Of a DNA stretch of 62,500 nucleotides, positions 45,192 through 54,200 are shown one piece after another (position 1 is the first letter of the stretch; every line of letters begins with the position of its first letter). This stretch comes from DASVAL01 sp035649575 (GTDB taxonomy: Bacteria; Planctomycetota; UBA1135; UBA2386). A model generated the notes under the pieces. That model made no database searches and had not been told where the DNA came from. It saw nothing but the letters and a program-made list of their open reading frames with translations. The stretch is taken from positions 1 through 62,500 of the forward strand of contig DASRJH010000044.1 in NCBI GenBank assembly GCA_035649575.1, given 5' to 3'. The position numbers and the translations under genes were made by a program.

Positions 45192-47699
45192 ATGCACCCA
45201 CTTCGCATCACGTCTTCGTGCCTGGCTCTCGCTCTGCTCGCGGTGCAGTCCGCCGGCCAGTGCGTGACCGGCTTCGGTGCGGGGACCGGCGTCCCCGGTG
45301 TGGTCGCCGTCTATCCCGGCGAAGCGAGAGTCTACGCGACGCTGCCATGGGATCCTGATGGCGCAGGCCCTGCGGCACCGGGGTTGGTCGTCGCGGGCGC
45401 GTTCTACGTGGCGGGCAACTGCCTCGCGAACAACATCGCGTTCCGCGACGTGGGCGGAAACTGGTCGCCGCTCGGGAGCGGCCTCGGCCCGACGGTGCGG
45501 AGTCTCGCAACGCTGCCCACCGGCGAGTTGGTCGCCGGCGGCAGCTACGGCATCGCCGGCGGAAGCACCTACCTCGCCGTTTGGAACGGCACCGTGTGGC
45601 AGCCCTTCGCATCGCAACCGAATGGACAGGTGGACGCGCTGCTGCGCCTGCCCAACGGCGACCTGCTCGCCGCCGGTGGCTTCTCGAGCGTCGGCGGCGG
45701 CGGCCTCGCGCGTTGGGACGGCACGAGCTGGAGTGCGGTCGGTGGCATCCTCCAGGGCACGGTTTGGGCGTTGGCACAGCTGCCCAACGGCGACGTGATC
45801 GCTGCTGGCGCGATCAGCATGGCGGCAGGCGTCCCCGTGAACCGCATCGCGCGGTGGAACGGTAGCGTGTGGTCGCCACTCGGTACGGGAGTCAACGGGT
45901 TCGTCTACTCCGTGGCGGCGTGCGCGAACGGCGACGTCGTCGCTGCCGGCAACTTCTTCTCCGCCGGCGGCACTTCCGTACCTCGCGTCGCCAGGTGGAA
46001 CGGCACGGCGTGGTCGCCGGTCGGCACCGGCATCAACGGCGCTGTGCACGCCGTGACCGAGCTGGCGAACGGGGATCTGGTCGCCGGCGGCGTGTTCACG
46101 ACGCCCGTGAACTACATCGCGCGATTCGACGGCGCGGCGTGGACGAACATGGGATCGGGCCTCGGAACCGACGGGACCTTCAGCGCCGAGGTGCACACTC
46201 TGGGCAGGACGACGGGGGGCGATCTCCTCGTCGGCGGTTCGTTCCTCACGGCGGGCGGCATCGGCGCGCGTTCGATCGCCGCTTGGGATGGCTCGAGCTG
46301 GTATGCGATGGCCGGCGGCACGAACGACCGCGTGCGCGCGCTCGCGCACCTGCCCAACGGCGAGTTGATCGCGGGCGGCGACTTCTCGCTGCTCGGCAAC
46401 GTCGCCGCGAGCCGCATCGCGCGCAAGGTCGGAAGCACGTGGGCACCGTTCGGTGCGGGCATGACGGGCGGCAACACCGTCAGGGTCTACGCACTCGCAC
46501 CGTTGGGCAACGGCGAGTTCATCGCCGCCGGCTACTTCACGCACGCCGACGGGATCGCCGCATCGAACATCGCGCGCTGGAACGGCACTGCCTGGACGCC
46601 GCTCGGCAGCGGGTTCAACGACTCCGTCTTCGCCCTCACGACTGCCCCGAACGGCGACATCATCGCCGGTGGCGCCTTCTCGGCGACGGGTGGCGTCTCG
46701 ACGGCGCGCATCGCGAGGTGGAACGGCACGACCTGGGCGCCACTCGGCACGGGCCTGAACAACTCCGTTGTGGCCATCGCGGTCCTGCCGAACGGGGACG
46801 TCGTCGCGGGCGGCTACTTCACGACAGCAGGGGGTGTCGCCGCGGATCGCGTGGCACGCTGGGACGGGATCGCGTGGCATCCGCTCGGCACCGGCATGCC
46901 CGCGACCGTCCAGTGCCTGCACCTCGACCCCAACGGCAGCCTGCTCGCTGGCGGGTGGTTCACGACCGCTGGTGGCGTGCCGGCGATGCGCGTGGCGCGT
47001 TGGAACGGCACCGCGTGGTCGCCGCTCGGCGCCGGCCTGAACAATGAGGTCATGTCGCTGGCCACACTGCCAGACGGCAATCTGGTCGCCGCCGGCTCAT
47101 TCTCGGGGTCCGGGCTCGACCCGATGTTCTGCCTTGCGCGATGGGACGGGAGCAACTGGAGCCAGGTCGGCGACGGGATCTACGGCACCGTGTACCACGT
47201 GACGCCGCTGCCGAACGGCGTTGCCGCCGGAGGTCATTTCATGCGCGTCGGCAGCGCGCTGTCAGCCTTCTTCGCCGAGTACACGACCAACTGCCCGGCG
47301 ATGGTGACGAGCATCGGGGCGGCGTGCCCCAGCAGCGGCGGCAACAACACGCTCTCCGCGCTGACATCGCCGTGGGTGGGAACCGTGCTGAGGACCGTCA
47401 CGAATGGCGTCCCCGCCGTGGCCCTGGTCGGCGTCGTGCACGGCTTCACGACAGTGTCCGTGCCGATTGCCGCGGTCCTGCCGGCGGGCCCGTCGTGCCT
47501 GCTGCACGTCTCACCCGATCTCGTCGACTTCGTCGTGGCCACAGGCGGCAGCGCCCAGGCTCAAGTGCTCATCCCGCCGAGTGTCAGCCTCGCGGGGTTC
47601 GTCTTGTACCAGCAGATGGTGCCGTTCGAGTTCCACGCGACGGCCGGGCTCGTGGTCAGTGTATCGAACGCGCTTCGGCTGAGCATCGGCGCGCTCTGA
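45192..47699 (+). CDS. Secreted beta-repeat protein with C-terminal module
   Basis: 835 aa from ATG 45192, which opens a clean signal peptide (SSCLALALLAVQSAGQC); a GTG or ATG 14 codons earlier would lie inside repeat copy 3. About a dozen blades follow of the type LPNGDVVAAGNFFSAGGTS then VPRVARWNGTAWSPVGTGI. The last about 130 residues (GAACPSSGGNNTLSALTSP to LRLSIGAL) are the shared C-terminal module. It is homologous along its length to the 805-aa protein at 38811, but its repeats are more diverged. Probably an exported or surface propeller protein with no visible catalytic motif. Confidence 0.85.
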   Translation: MHPLRITSSCLALALLAVQSAGQCVTGFGAGTGVPGVVAVYPGEARVYATLPWDPDGAGPAAPGLVVAGAFYVAGNCLANNIAFRDVGGNWSPLGSGLGPTVRSLATLPTGELVAGGSYGIAGGSTYLAVWNGTVWQPFASQPNGQVDALLRLPNGDLLAAGGFSSVGGGGLARWDGTSWSAVGGILQGTVWALAQLPNGDVIAAGAISMAAGVPVNRIARWNGSVWSPLGTGVNGFVYSVAACANGDVVAAGNFFSAGGTSVPRVARWNGTAWSPVGTGINGAVHAVTELANGDLVAGGVFTTPVNYIARFDGAAWTNMGSGLGTDGTFSAEVHTLGRTTGGDLLVGGSFLTAGGIGARSIAAWDGSSWYAMAGGTNDRVRALAHLPNGELIAGGDFSLLGNVAASRIARKVGSTWAPFGAGMTGGNTVRVYALAPLGNGEFIAAGYFTHADGIAASNIARWNGTAWTPLGSGFNDSVFALTTAPNGDIIAGGAFSATGGVSTARIARWNGTTWAPLGTGLNNSVVAIAVLPNGDVVAGGYFTTAGGVAADRVARWDGIAWHPLGTGMPATVQCLHLDPNGSLLAGGWFTTAGGVPAMRVARWNGTAWSPLGAGLNNEVMSLATLPDGNLVAAGSFSGSGLDPMFCLARWDGSNWSQVGDGIYGTVYHVTPLPNGVAAGGHFMRVGSALSAFFAEYTTNCPAMVTSIGAACPSSGGNNTLSALTSPWVGTVLRTVTNGVPAVALVGVVHGFTTVSVPIAAVLPAGPSCLLHVSPDLVDFVVATGGSAQAQVLIPPSVSLAGFVLYQQMVPFEFHATAGLVVSVSNALRLSIGAL

Positions 47700-47720
47700 T
47701 GGGGCACGCCGGCTGCGAGA

Positions 47721-48023
47721 GTGTCACCGCCAGCGATGAGCCCGTCTCCACCTCATCGCTTCCTGCGCGGCTCAGCGATCCCGGCCATCACGGACCTGGG
47801 CTTCTTTGGCATGCCTGGCTGCGGGCTGCGCTCGACGCTCGACGTCGTGCGTTCCTGGCCGGTCGCGGGCGCGATGCACATCGCCTACCTCGCGATCCCG
47901 AACAGCACGAGCGTTCTCGGCGTCGACGTGTTCACGACGTCGGCGGTGTTCCAGGTGCCGCCCGTCAACGCGTTTGGCGCGATCACCGCGAACGGCATCC
48001 GCGGTCACATCGGCAATCAGTGA
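47721..48023 (+). pseudogene. C-terminal module fragment, 5'-truncated gene
   Basis: An open frame ending at TGA 48021-48023 gives AIPAITDLGFFGMPGCGLRS, MHIAYLAIPNSTSVLGVDV and FGAITANGIRGHIGNQ. This is the second half of the C-terminal module of the neighbouring secreted proteins (FGMPGC, then an AIPN strand, then an SNGxRxxIG end). No signal peptide or repeats precede it. It is probably the tail of a deleted gene rather than a functional small protein. Confidence 0.6.
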
Positions 48024-48209
48024 TCGCCTGCGGCCCGGGCATCCGCGCGAGCTCCCGCGTCAGCGCGCGGGCTTCGCCCACGCACGCGCGGCGGCGAGGT
48101 CGATCGTGAACGACGTGGCGCGCGAAGAGCGCCGCGTCGAGCAGGCCGTCGTAGATCAGGTCCTTGCAGCGCGTGTCGCAGCCGATCTTGCCGTACGCGG
48201 CACACGCAC
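48024..48209. other. Short stretch, possible minus-strand coding relic
   Basis: On the minus strand a frame reads GKIGCDTRCKDLIYDGLLDA then ALFARHVVHDRP. It looks protein-like but has no start and no family I recognise. It lies immediately downstream of the SGNH hydrolase gene. Confidence 0.25.
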
Positions 48210-49481
48210 CTACTTGCGCGCATGGATCTGTTCGATCAGGCGCGCCGCCTCGCGGTGGCCCGCTGCGTTCAGGTGCCCGTCGCCCGAGGGTGGCCAGACC
48301 GGCGTCCCGGCAGCCAGCGCCGCCACGCACGCGGGACCGAGGTCCGCGATCTCGCATCCTGCCGCGGCCGCGAGGTTGAACAGCTCCCGGCGGGCGCGGG
48401 TCTCGGCGGCGTGCAGGGCCCGCAGGGCCGGAAGCGGGGTGCCCTGCCCGAGCTGCCACTCCTGGTAGCAGAACTCCTTGGTCGGGATCGCGAGCAGCAG
48501 GCACCGCGCGCCGATGCTGCGGCACTGGCCCGCGATGTCGGCGAGGCAGCGGCCGCTGATCAGCAGGCCGTCGCGCACCTGCGGATTGTCGGGATCGACG
48601 ATCGGCAACCGGTAGTCCGGCAACAACACGGTGGGCACGCCCTTCTCGAACGCAACCGAACCCGGCTGCTCGTCGAGGATGCCGCCGCGCAGGCGCGACT
48701 TGACCACCCTGGCTGCGAAATCGAGGACGCGGCTCGCGGCGAGCACGCCGTCGACGAGCGCCATGGTCCAGTTCGGCGACCGCTCGCCATCCAACTCGGC
48801 GTTGTGCCGCACGACGTAGTTCACGCCCGGCGAGCGCAGATCCTGAGCACCCTCGAGGCCCGCGTAACCGGACGCGTCGACGAGGTCGTTGCCGAAGTAG
48901 AACGCGACCACGACGAGTTTCGGCTGCAGCGGCAGGCCGCGGCGGACCAGCTCGCGATACTGCACCGGGCCGTAGGAACCGTTCGACATCTGGTAGCTCG
49001 AAGCCCCGGTGCGTGCCGAGAAGACGGCGGCGAAGGTCTCGTCGCGCTCGACCTGGAAGCCCCACGTCTGCGAGTCACCGACGAACAGCACGTCGGTGCG
49101 CGCCGGCACGGCCGCGTTGCGGAAGCCGTTGCGGTCCGTGCCATCGGACCCTGGTTCGAGCACGTGGCCGAGCCGCGCCTCGGGCCGCACGCGTGCCGGC
49201 AGTTGGCGCGCCGGGCCGAACAGGTGCACGCCGAGTTCGAGCAGCAGCAGCAGGCCGGTGAGAGGCACGAGCGCGAACAACGTGCGCCGCCAGAACCGCC
49301 GCGCGCGTTCGCGCCACACGAGGATCGACAGGGCCGGCACGCACAGCACGATGCCCGCGACGGAGCCCGCGAGCATGTAGCGGAACAGGCTGCCGGCGAA
49401 CCACGCCTGCACCGCGAGCACCACCCCGGCCGCTGCGAGCAGCATGGGGAAGGCGTCGCACGGGCGAAGAGCTGGGCGCAT
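48210..49481 (-). CDS. Membrane-anchored SGNH/GDSL-type hydrolase
   Basis: 423 aa. Three N-terminal hydrophobic segments (about 12-30, 33-55 and 66-86) anchor it in the membrane. The catalytic domain follows with block I VLFVGDSQTWGFQ (nucleophile Ser about 136), block III FYFGNDLVD (Asn), and block V GDGHLNAAGH with the Asp/His pair near 407-410. This is the SGNH hydrolase set, used by esterases and by O-acetyl transfer or removal enzymes on polysaccharides. The substrate is unknown; the membrane anchor suggests action on cell-envelope or exported glycans. It is flanked on both sides by relics of secreted-protein genes. Confidence 0.82.
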   Translation of the reverse strand: MRPALRPCDAFPMLLAAAGVVLAVQAWFAGSLFRYMLAGSVAGIVLCVPALSILVWRERARRFWRRTLFALVPLTGLLLLLELGVHLFGPARQLPARVRPEARLGHVLEPGSDGTDRNGFRNAAVPARTDVLFVGDSQTWGFQVERDETFAAVFSARTGASSYQMSNGSYGPVQYRELVRRGLPLQPKLVVVAFYFGNDLVDASGYAGLEGAQDLRSPGVNYVVRHNAELDGERSPNWTMALVDGVLAASRVLDFAARVVKSRLRGGILDEQPGSVAFEKGVPTVLLPDYRLPIVDPDNPQVRDGLLISGRCLADIAGQCRSIGARCLLLAIPTKEFCYQEWQLGQGTPLPALRALHAAETRARRELFNLAAAAGCEIADLGPACVAALAAGTPVWPPSGDGHLNAAGHREAARLIEQIHARK

Positions 49482-49639
49482 CAGCCGCCCGTGCTACCAG
49501 AAAGCGATCACGCTCGCGATCCTGCCGACGCCGAGATGGTTCGCCAGATGCTGCGGCAGCGAGCGGTGCCGCATCGCCCGAGCCAACGGCGACGGCGTGG
49601 ACGGCGGTATCCGTGGGCCGAGCTGCTGCGCCGGGCTCG

Positions 49640-49765
49640 ACGAACGTGCCCAACAACCAGGCGCTGCGCGGGGTCGAGCTGCACTGGCAGGTCGCGCGCA
49701 TCGACGCCTACACCAATGCGATCACGCTCACCAACAGCGTCGTCACGCACTCCAGTAGTCATCCC
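49640..49765 (+). pseudogene. Short relic of a secreted-protein C-terminus
   Basis: A frame in this interval reads STNVPNNQALRGVELHWQVA then RIDAYTNAITLTNSVVTH, matching the last strands of the shared C-terminal module (VPNNPAL.G..FHxQ, then a TNA.T end). Nothing else of the gene survives. The rest of 49482-49878 has no recognisable gene. Confidence 0.45.
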
Positions 49766-49878
49766 TGCGAAGCGGCTTGGCGGAGCGCGACGCGTGGAGG
49801 AGTTGTCGGGCTGGGCACCGGCCGGTAGCCTCTCGACGTCCCCGACTCTCGGTAGCAAGTCACCCGACAGGAGGTCGC

Positions 49879-50874
49879 ATGCGCATCCGGATCGCGTCGT
49901 CGCTGGTCTTCGCATTGCTCGCGGCGCTCGCGGCGCCGGCACAATCGGCGCTCGTCCTGGGCACGATGCCGAACGCCAGCACCGCAGTCGGCGGGGCATT
50001 GGTCGTCGACTTGACGGCAACGACGCCGGTCACGCTGACGCAACTCGACTTCTGGACCGGCGCCGGCACGCTGCCGAGCAGCAGCGTCTCCGTCAGCATT
50101 TACCTCAACGCCGGCGGCATTGGCGGTGCAGTGACGCCCGGCATGAGCGTGCTGATCGGTTCCACCGTGCCGGTCGTCACGACGGCCGCTGGTCCGCAGT
50201 CGATCGCGGGGGCTATCGTCGTGCCGGCGGCACCGTTCGCCGCCGTCACCTTTCCCGCGGGCGCCCCGTTCGGACTGACGTTGGTCGCCAACAACTGCAG
50301 CCTCAGCGCAACGATGGGTTGGTTCGGCAACTCGACCGCCGACCTGCAGGTCGCTGGTGGCATCGCCCTCAGCGTCTTCCCGTTCGCCGGCCCCGGCGCC
50401 ACGCTGACGAACAACCGCGTTTTCACCGGGGTGCTGCGCTACACCGTCGGCGGCACGCCGATCAACCTGCAGGAGAACGTCGCGTACGGCACGTCGTGCT
50501 TCGGCCTGAGTCTCGTTGCGACCGGGGTGCCGACGCCGGGCGGCACCATGGTCCTGACGACGTCGAACCCGACCAACATCGGTCTCGGTCTGTGCATCCT
50601 GTCGACCGACGGCCTGGGCTGGTACCCGAACGGCGTCGACCTCGCGTTCCTCGGGGCGCCCGGGTGCCGCGTGCACGCGGATCTGAGTGCCGGCGTGACG
50701 ATGCTGATCAGCAACCTCCCCGCGCCCCTTCCCGGCATGTCGGTGTTGTTGCCGTTGCCAGCGGGCTCCCTGCTCCTCGGCGTGCCGGTCTATTCGCAGT
50801 CGGTGTGGATGGACCCGACGCTGAACGCGTTCGGCATCGCCACGTCGAACGGCGTGCGCATCCGCATCGGCTGA
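49879..50874 (+). CDS. Secreted protein with diverged C-terminal module
   Basis: 331 aa. AGGAGG four bases before ATG 49879 is an excellent ribosome site. A signal peptide (about 1-22, LVFALLAALAAPAQS) is followed by a beta-rich domain (about 25-195) with no repeats. The C-terminal part (about 200-331) is a diverged form of the local module: YGTSCFGLSLVATG, LAFLGAPGCRVHADL, then VYSQSVWMDPTLNAFGIATS and NGVRIRIG. It probably folds as a jelly-roll-like exported protein. No catalytic motif is visible, and I do not recognise the N-terminal family. Confidence 0.78.
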   Translation: MRIRIASSLVFALLAALAAPAQSALVLGTMPNASTAVGGALVVDLTATTPVTLTQLDFWTGAGTLPSSSVSVSIYLNAGGIGGAVTPGMSVLIGSTVPVVTTAAGPQSIAGAIVVPAAPFAAVTFPAGAPFGLTLVANNCSLSATMGWFGNSTADLQVAGGIALSVFPFAGPGATLTNNRVFTGVLRYTVGGTPINLQENVAYGTSCFGLSLVATGVPTPGGTMVLTTSNPTNIGLGLCILSTDGLGWYPNGVDLAFLGAPGCRVHADLSAGVTMLISNLPAPLPGMSVLLPLPAGSLLLGVPVYSQSVWMDPTLNAFGIATSNGVRIRIG

Positions 50875-51218
50875 CGCCGGCACCGGCGTTGCACCGCGAA
50901 CCTGGCGCCGCCCCGGCGTCAGCCCCAGCACGCGCTTGCGGGCGACCTCGACGTCGAGCCGGCCCGCGCGCACGAGGATCCGCAGCGCCACTGCTCGCAG
51001 AACGCGCCGTGCTCAGGGCGGCCGTGGGTCGGGCGGGTTCCATGGGGGGCGACCGTGACGAGTGGAACACGGAAGCACGGATTTCGTGCTTCGCCGCTCC
51101 CTGCCGCGGCGCTCATCCCCGGGCGCCGTGCATGCGGCGCCGCGGCGGCGGCCACTGATCCGCACCTGAGCCGCCGCTGCGTTGTGCGGGTGCTTCGCTT
51201 CGTCCCGAGGAGGACTCC
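50875..51218. other. Intergenic region upstream of the SBBP protein gene
   Basis: 344 bases. A strong ribosome site (GAGGAGGA at 51207-51214) serves the next gene. A GC-rich inverted repeat (GCGGCGGC near 51146 and GCCGCCGC near 51171) could form a hairpin in the leader. On the minus strand 50930-51000 a short frame reads ALRILVRAGRLDVEVARKRV, possibly a relic. Nothing else is recognised. Confidence 0.4.
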
Positions 51219-54200
51219 ATGTTGCAGCTTTTTCCGCTCTCGTCCGCGTCCGCAGTCGTCCCGACGTCGTTGGGGGTACCGGTCGGCAAGACCCGGCGTC
51301 GTTCGACGGCGATCTTCGCGTCGACGGTCGGTCTGGTCGGCGCCACCGTGTTCACCTTGTGGGGCCAGCCGCAGCAGGATCAGGCCGCGGCGACCGCGAC
51401 CGCCGCGCTCGAGTCCTCGGCTGCCGACCTGTTGGCGCGCGTCCCGCTGGCCTTCGTCGAGAACCGCGGACAGTGGGCCGACCCCGCGCGGTTCGTTGCG
51501 CGCCGCGGCAGCACCAGCGCTCATCTCGCGGTCGATGCCATGACCTACCAGGCCGTGCAAGCGGACGCTGGCACCGGTGGCGCCAGGCGGCGCGGGGTCA
51601 ACTTGCGCTTTTGCTTCGAAGGGGCCTGCCCCGCAGTGCGCGTGCAGGGCCTCGGGCTGCGTGCCGGTCAGCTCAACGTGTTCCGCGGCGCCGACCCATC
51701 GGCATGGCACACGGACATCGCGGCCTACGAGCGTGTGGCCTACGCGGACCTGTGGTCCGGCGTGGACCTCGAGGTGTTCTTCCGCGACGGGCGCTTCGAG
51801 TACGACGTCATCCTGGCGCCCGGCTCGGAACTCGACGCCGTCGTGCTGCGCGTCGAGGGAGCGAGCGGCCCGATGCGGCTCTGCCAGGACGGCTCCCTGC
51901 TGATCGACACAGCGCTCGGCGAGATCCGCCAGCCCAAGCCCACGACCTGGCAGCAACGGTCCACGGGAGAACGCGTGCCAGTCGACTGCAGCTACCGGCT
52001 GCTGCCGGGCGAGCGGTTCGGCTTCGAGGTCCCGGCCCTGGACCCGTCGAGCAGGTTGATGATCGACCCGGGGCTCGTCTGGTCGACCTACCTGGGCGGC
52101 TCGACCCAGGACGAGGCCACGGCCGTGGCAATCGACGTGACCGGCGCGGTCTACGTGACCGGCATGACCAACAGCAGCAACTTCCCGGTCACGCCGGGGG
52201 TGTTCGACACTTCGGCCAACGGTGACAACGACGTGTTCGTCACCAAGCTCGCCGCGAACGGCAGCGCGCTGGTCTTCTCGACCTTGATCGGCAGCTCGGG
52301 CATCGACGTCGGCACCGCGATCGCCATCGACGCCACCGGCGCCCCGACCGTGGCGGGCTGGACTTCGTCGACCGGCTTCCCCACCACGGCGGGCGCCTTC
52401 GACACGACCTACAACGGCGGCCAGGACGGCTTCGTGGCCAGGCTGACCACGGGCGGCGGCCTCGTGTACTCGACGTTCCTCGGCGGGACCGCGTTCGACA
52501 ACGCCCTCGGCGTGGCCGTCGACGCTGCCGGCGCCGCGACGGTCGTCGGCACGACCTCCTCGCAGAACTATCCCACCACGACCGGCTCCTTCCAGCCGGC
52601 CTATGCCGCCGGCATCCTGTCCAACGCTTTCGTGACTCGACTCTCGCTGGCCGGTGACGCCCTGGCCTGGTCGACCTATCTCGGCCCGACCGCCGAGGCG
52701 CGCGCTGTCGTACTGGATGCCAACAGCGAGGTGACCGTCGCCGGCTGGACCGGCAGCGCGTCCTATCCGGTGACCGCGGGCGCCTACGACACGAGCTACA
52801 ACGGCAACCGCGACGCATTCGCAACGCGGATCGCGGCCAACGGCGCCGCCCTGGTCTACTCGACCTTCGTCGGCGGCACGCAGGCGGACGAAGCGTACGC
52901 AGTCGGCGTGGACGCGACGGGCGCCACGGTGTTGGCCGGGATCACGTTCTCGAGCAACTTCCCGGCCACCGCCGGCGCAGCCGACACGACCTACGGCGGC
53001 TCGGTAGACGGGTTCGCCGCCAAGCTGACGCCCGGGGGCGCGGGCCTCGCCTGGTCGACGTTCGTCGGTGGCTCCATCGAGGACCGGGCCTTCGGGCTGG
53101 CGCTGGATCCGACCGGCGTGACGACGGTGGTCGGCAGGACCAATTCCGCCGACTTCCCGACGACGGCCGATGCCTTCGACACCACGCTGAACTCGACGAC
53201 GAACGGCAGCGGCTACGACGTGTTCGTGACCCAGCTCGGTGCGTCGAACGGATCGCTGGTCCACTCGACGTTTCTCGGTGGCAGCCAAACCGACGAGGCT
53301 TACGGCGTGGCGATGAACGCCACGGGTGCTGCCACCGTGGTCGGGCTCACGGCCTCGCCGAACTACCCCACCACTGCCGGCGCGTTCACGCCGAACAACA
53401 CGCTGTTCAACCGGCAAGCCATCATCACGAGGCTGCAGCTCGCCGTGGTCGACACGGTGCCGCCAGTGGTGACGATCACCGGGCCGGTCGACGGCGCGGT
53501 GCTCGGCGCCACCTCGGTGACGCTGAGTGCTTCCGTCGTCGACACGAGTCCGACCACCGTGCTCTCCACTCCGGCCGGGATCAGCGCGTCGCTGTCAGCC
53601 GGCGGCGGCTTGGTGAGCGGCACGGTCGCGCTGGCGCTCGAGGGCACCAACGCGCTGGCGGTCTCCGCGACCGATGCCGCGACCAACGTCGGCGGCACGT
53701 CGATCCACGTGATCCGCGACACGACCGCGCCGACGGTCACCGTCGTCGCGCCGGCCGAGGGCGTCGTGCTGGGTGAGTCACCGGCGAGCCTCGTGATCCA
53801 GGTCGCGGACGCGACCGGGACGACCGTCGTCTTCGGCACCAGCTCCGCCCTGCTCGCGGCCGGCGGCGGCCAGGCCACGGGGGACCTAGCACTCGTGTCC
53901 GGTCCCAACGCGATCGCCGTGACCGTGACCGACCAGGCCGGCAACGCGACGGTCGTGGTGCGCAACGTCGTGCTCGACCTCACGGCACCGGTGGTCACGA
54001 TCGACACGCCGGCGGACGGCGCCTGCTTCGGCCCCGGGGAACAGCAGATCGCCGTGGCGGCCACGATCGACGACCTGACCGCGACGACCGTCACGTCGAT
54101 GCCTGCGGGGCTCGCGGGCGCGCTGCCGCCGGGCGGCGGCGTCGTGACCGGAACCGTCGCACTCGTGGAGGGCACCAACACGATCAGCGTGGCCGCGACC

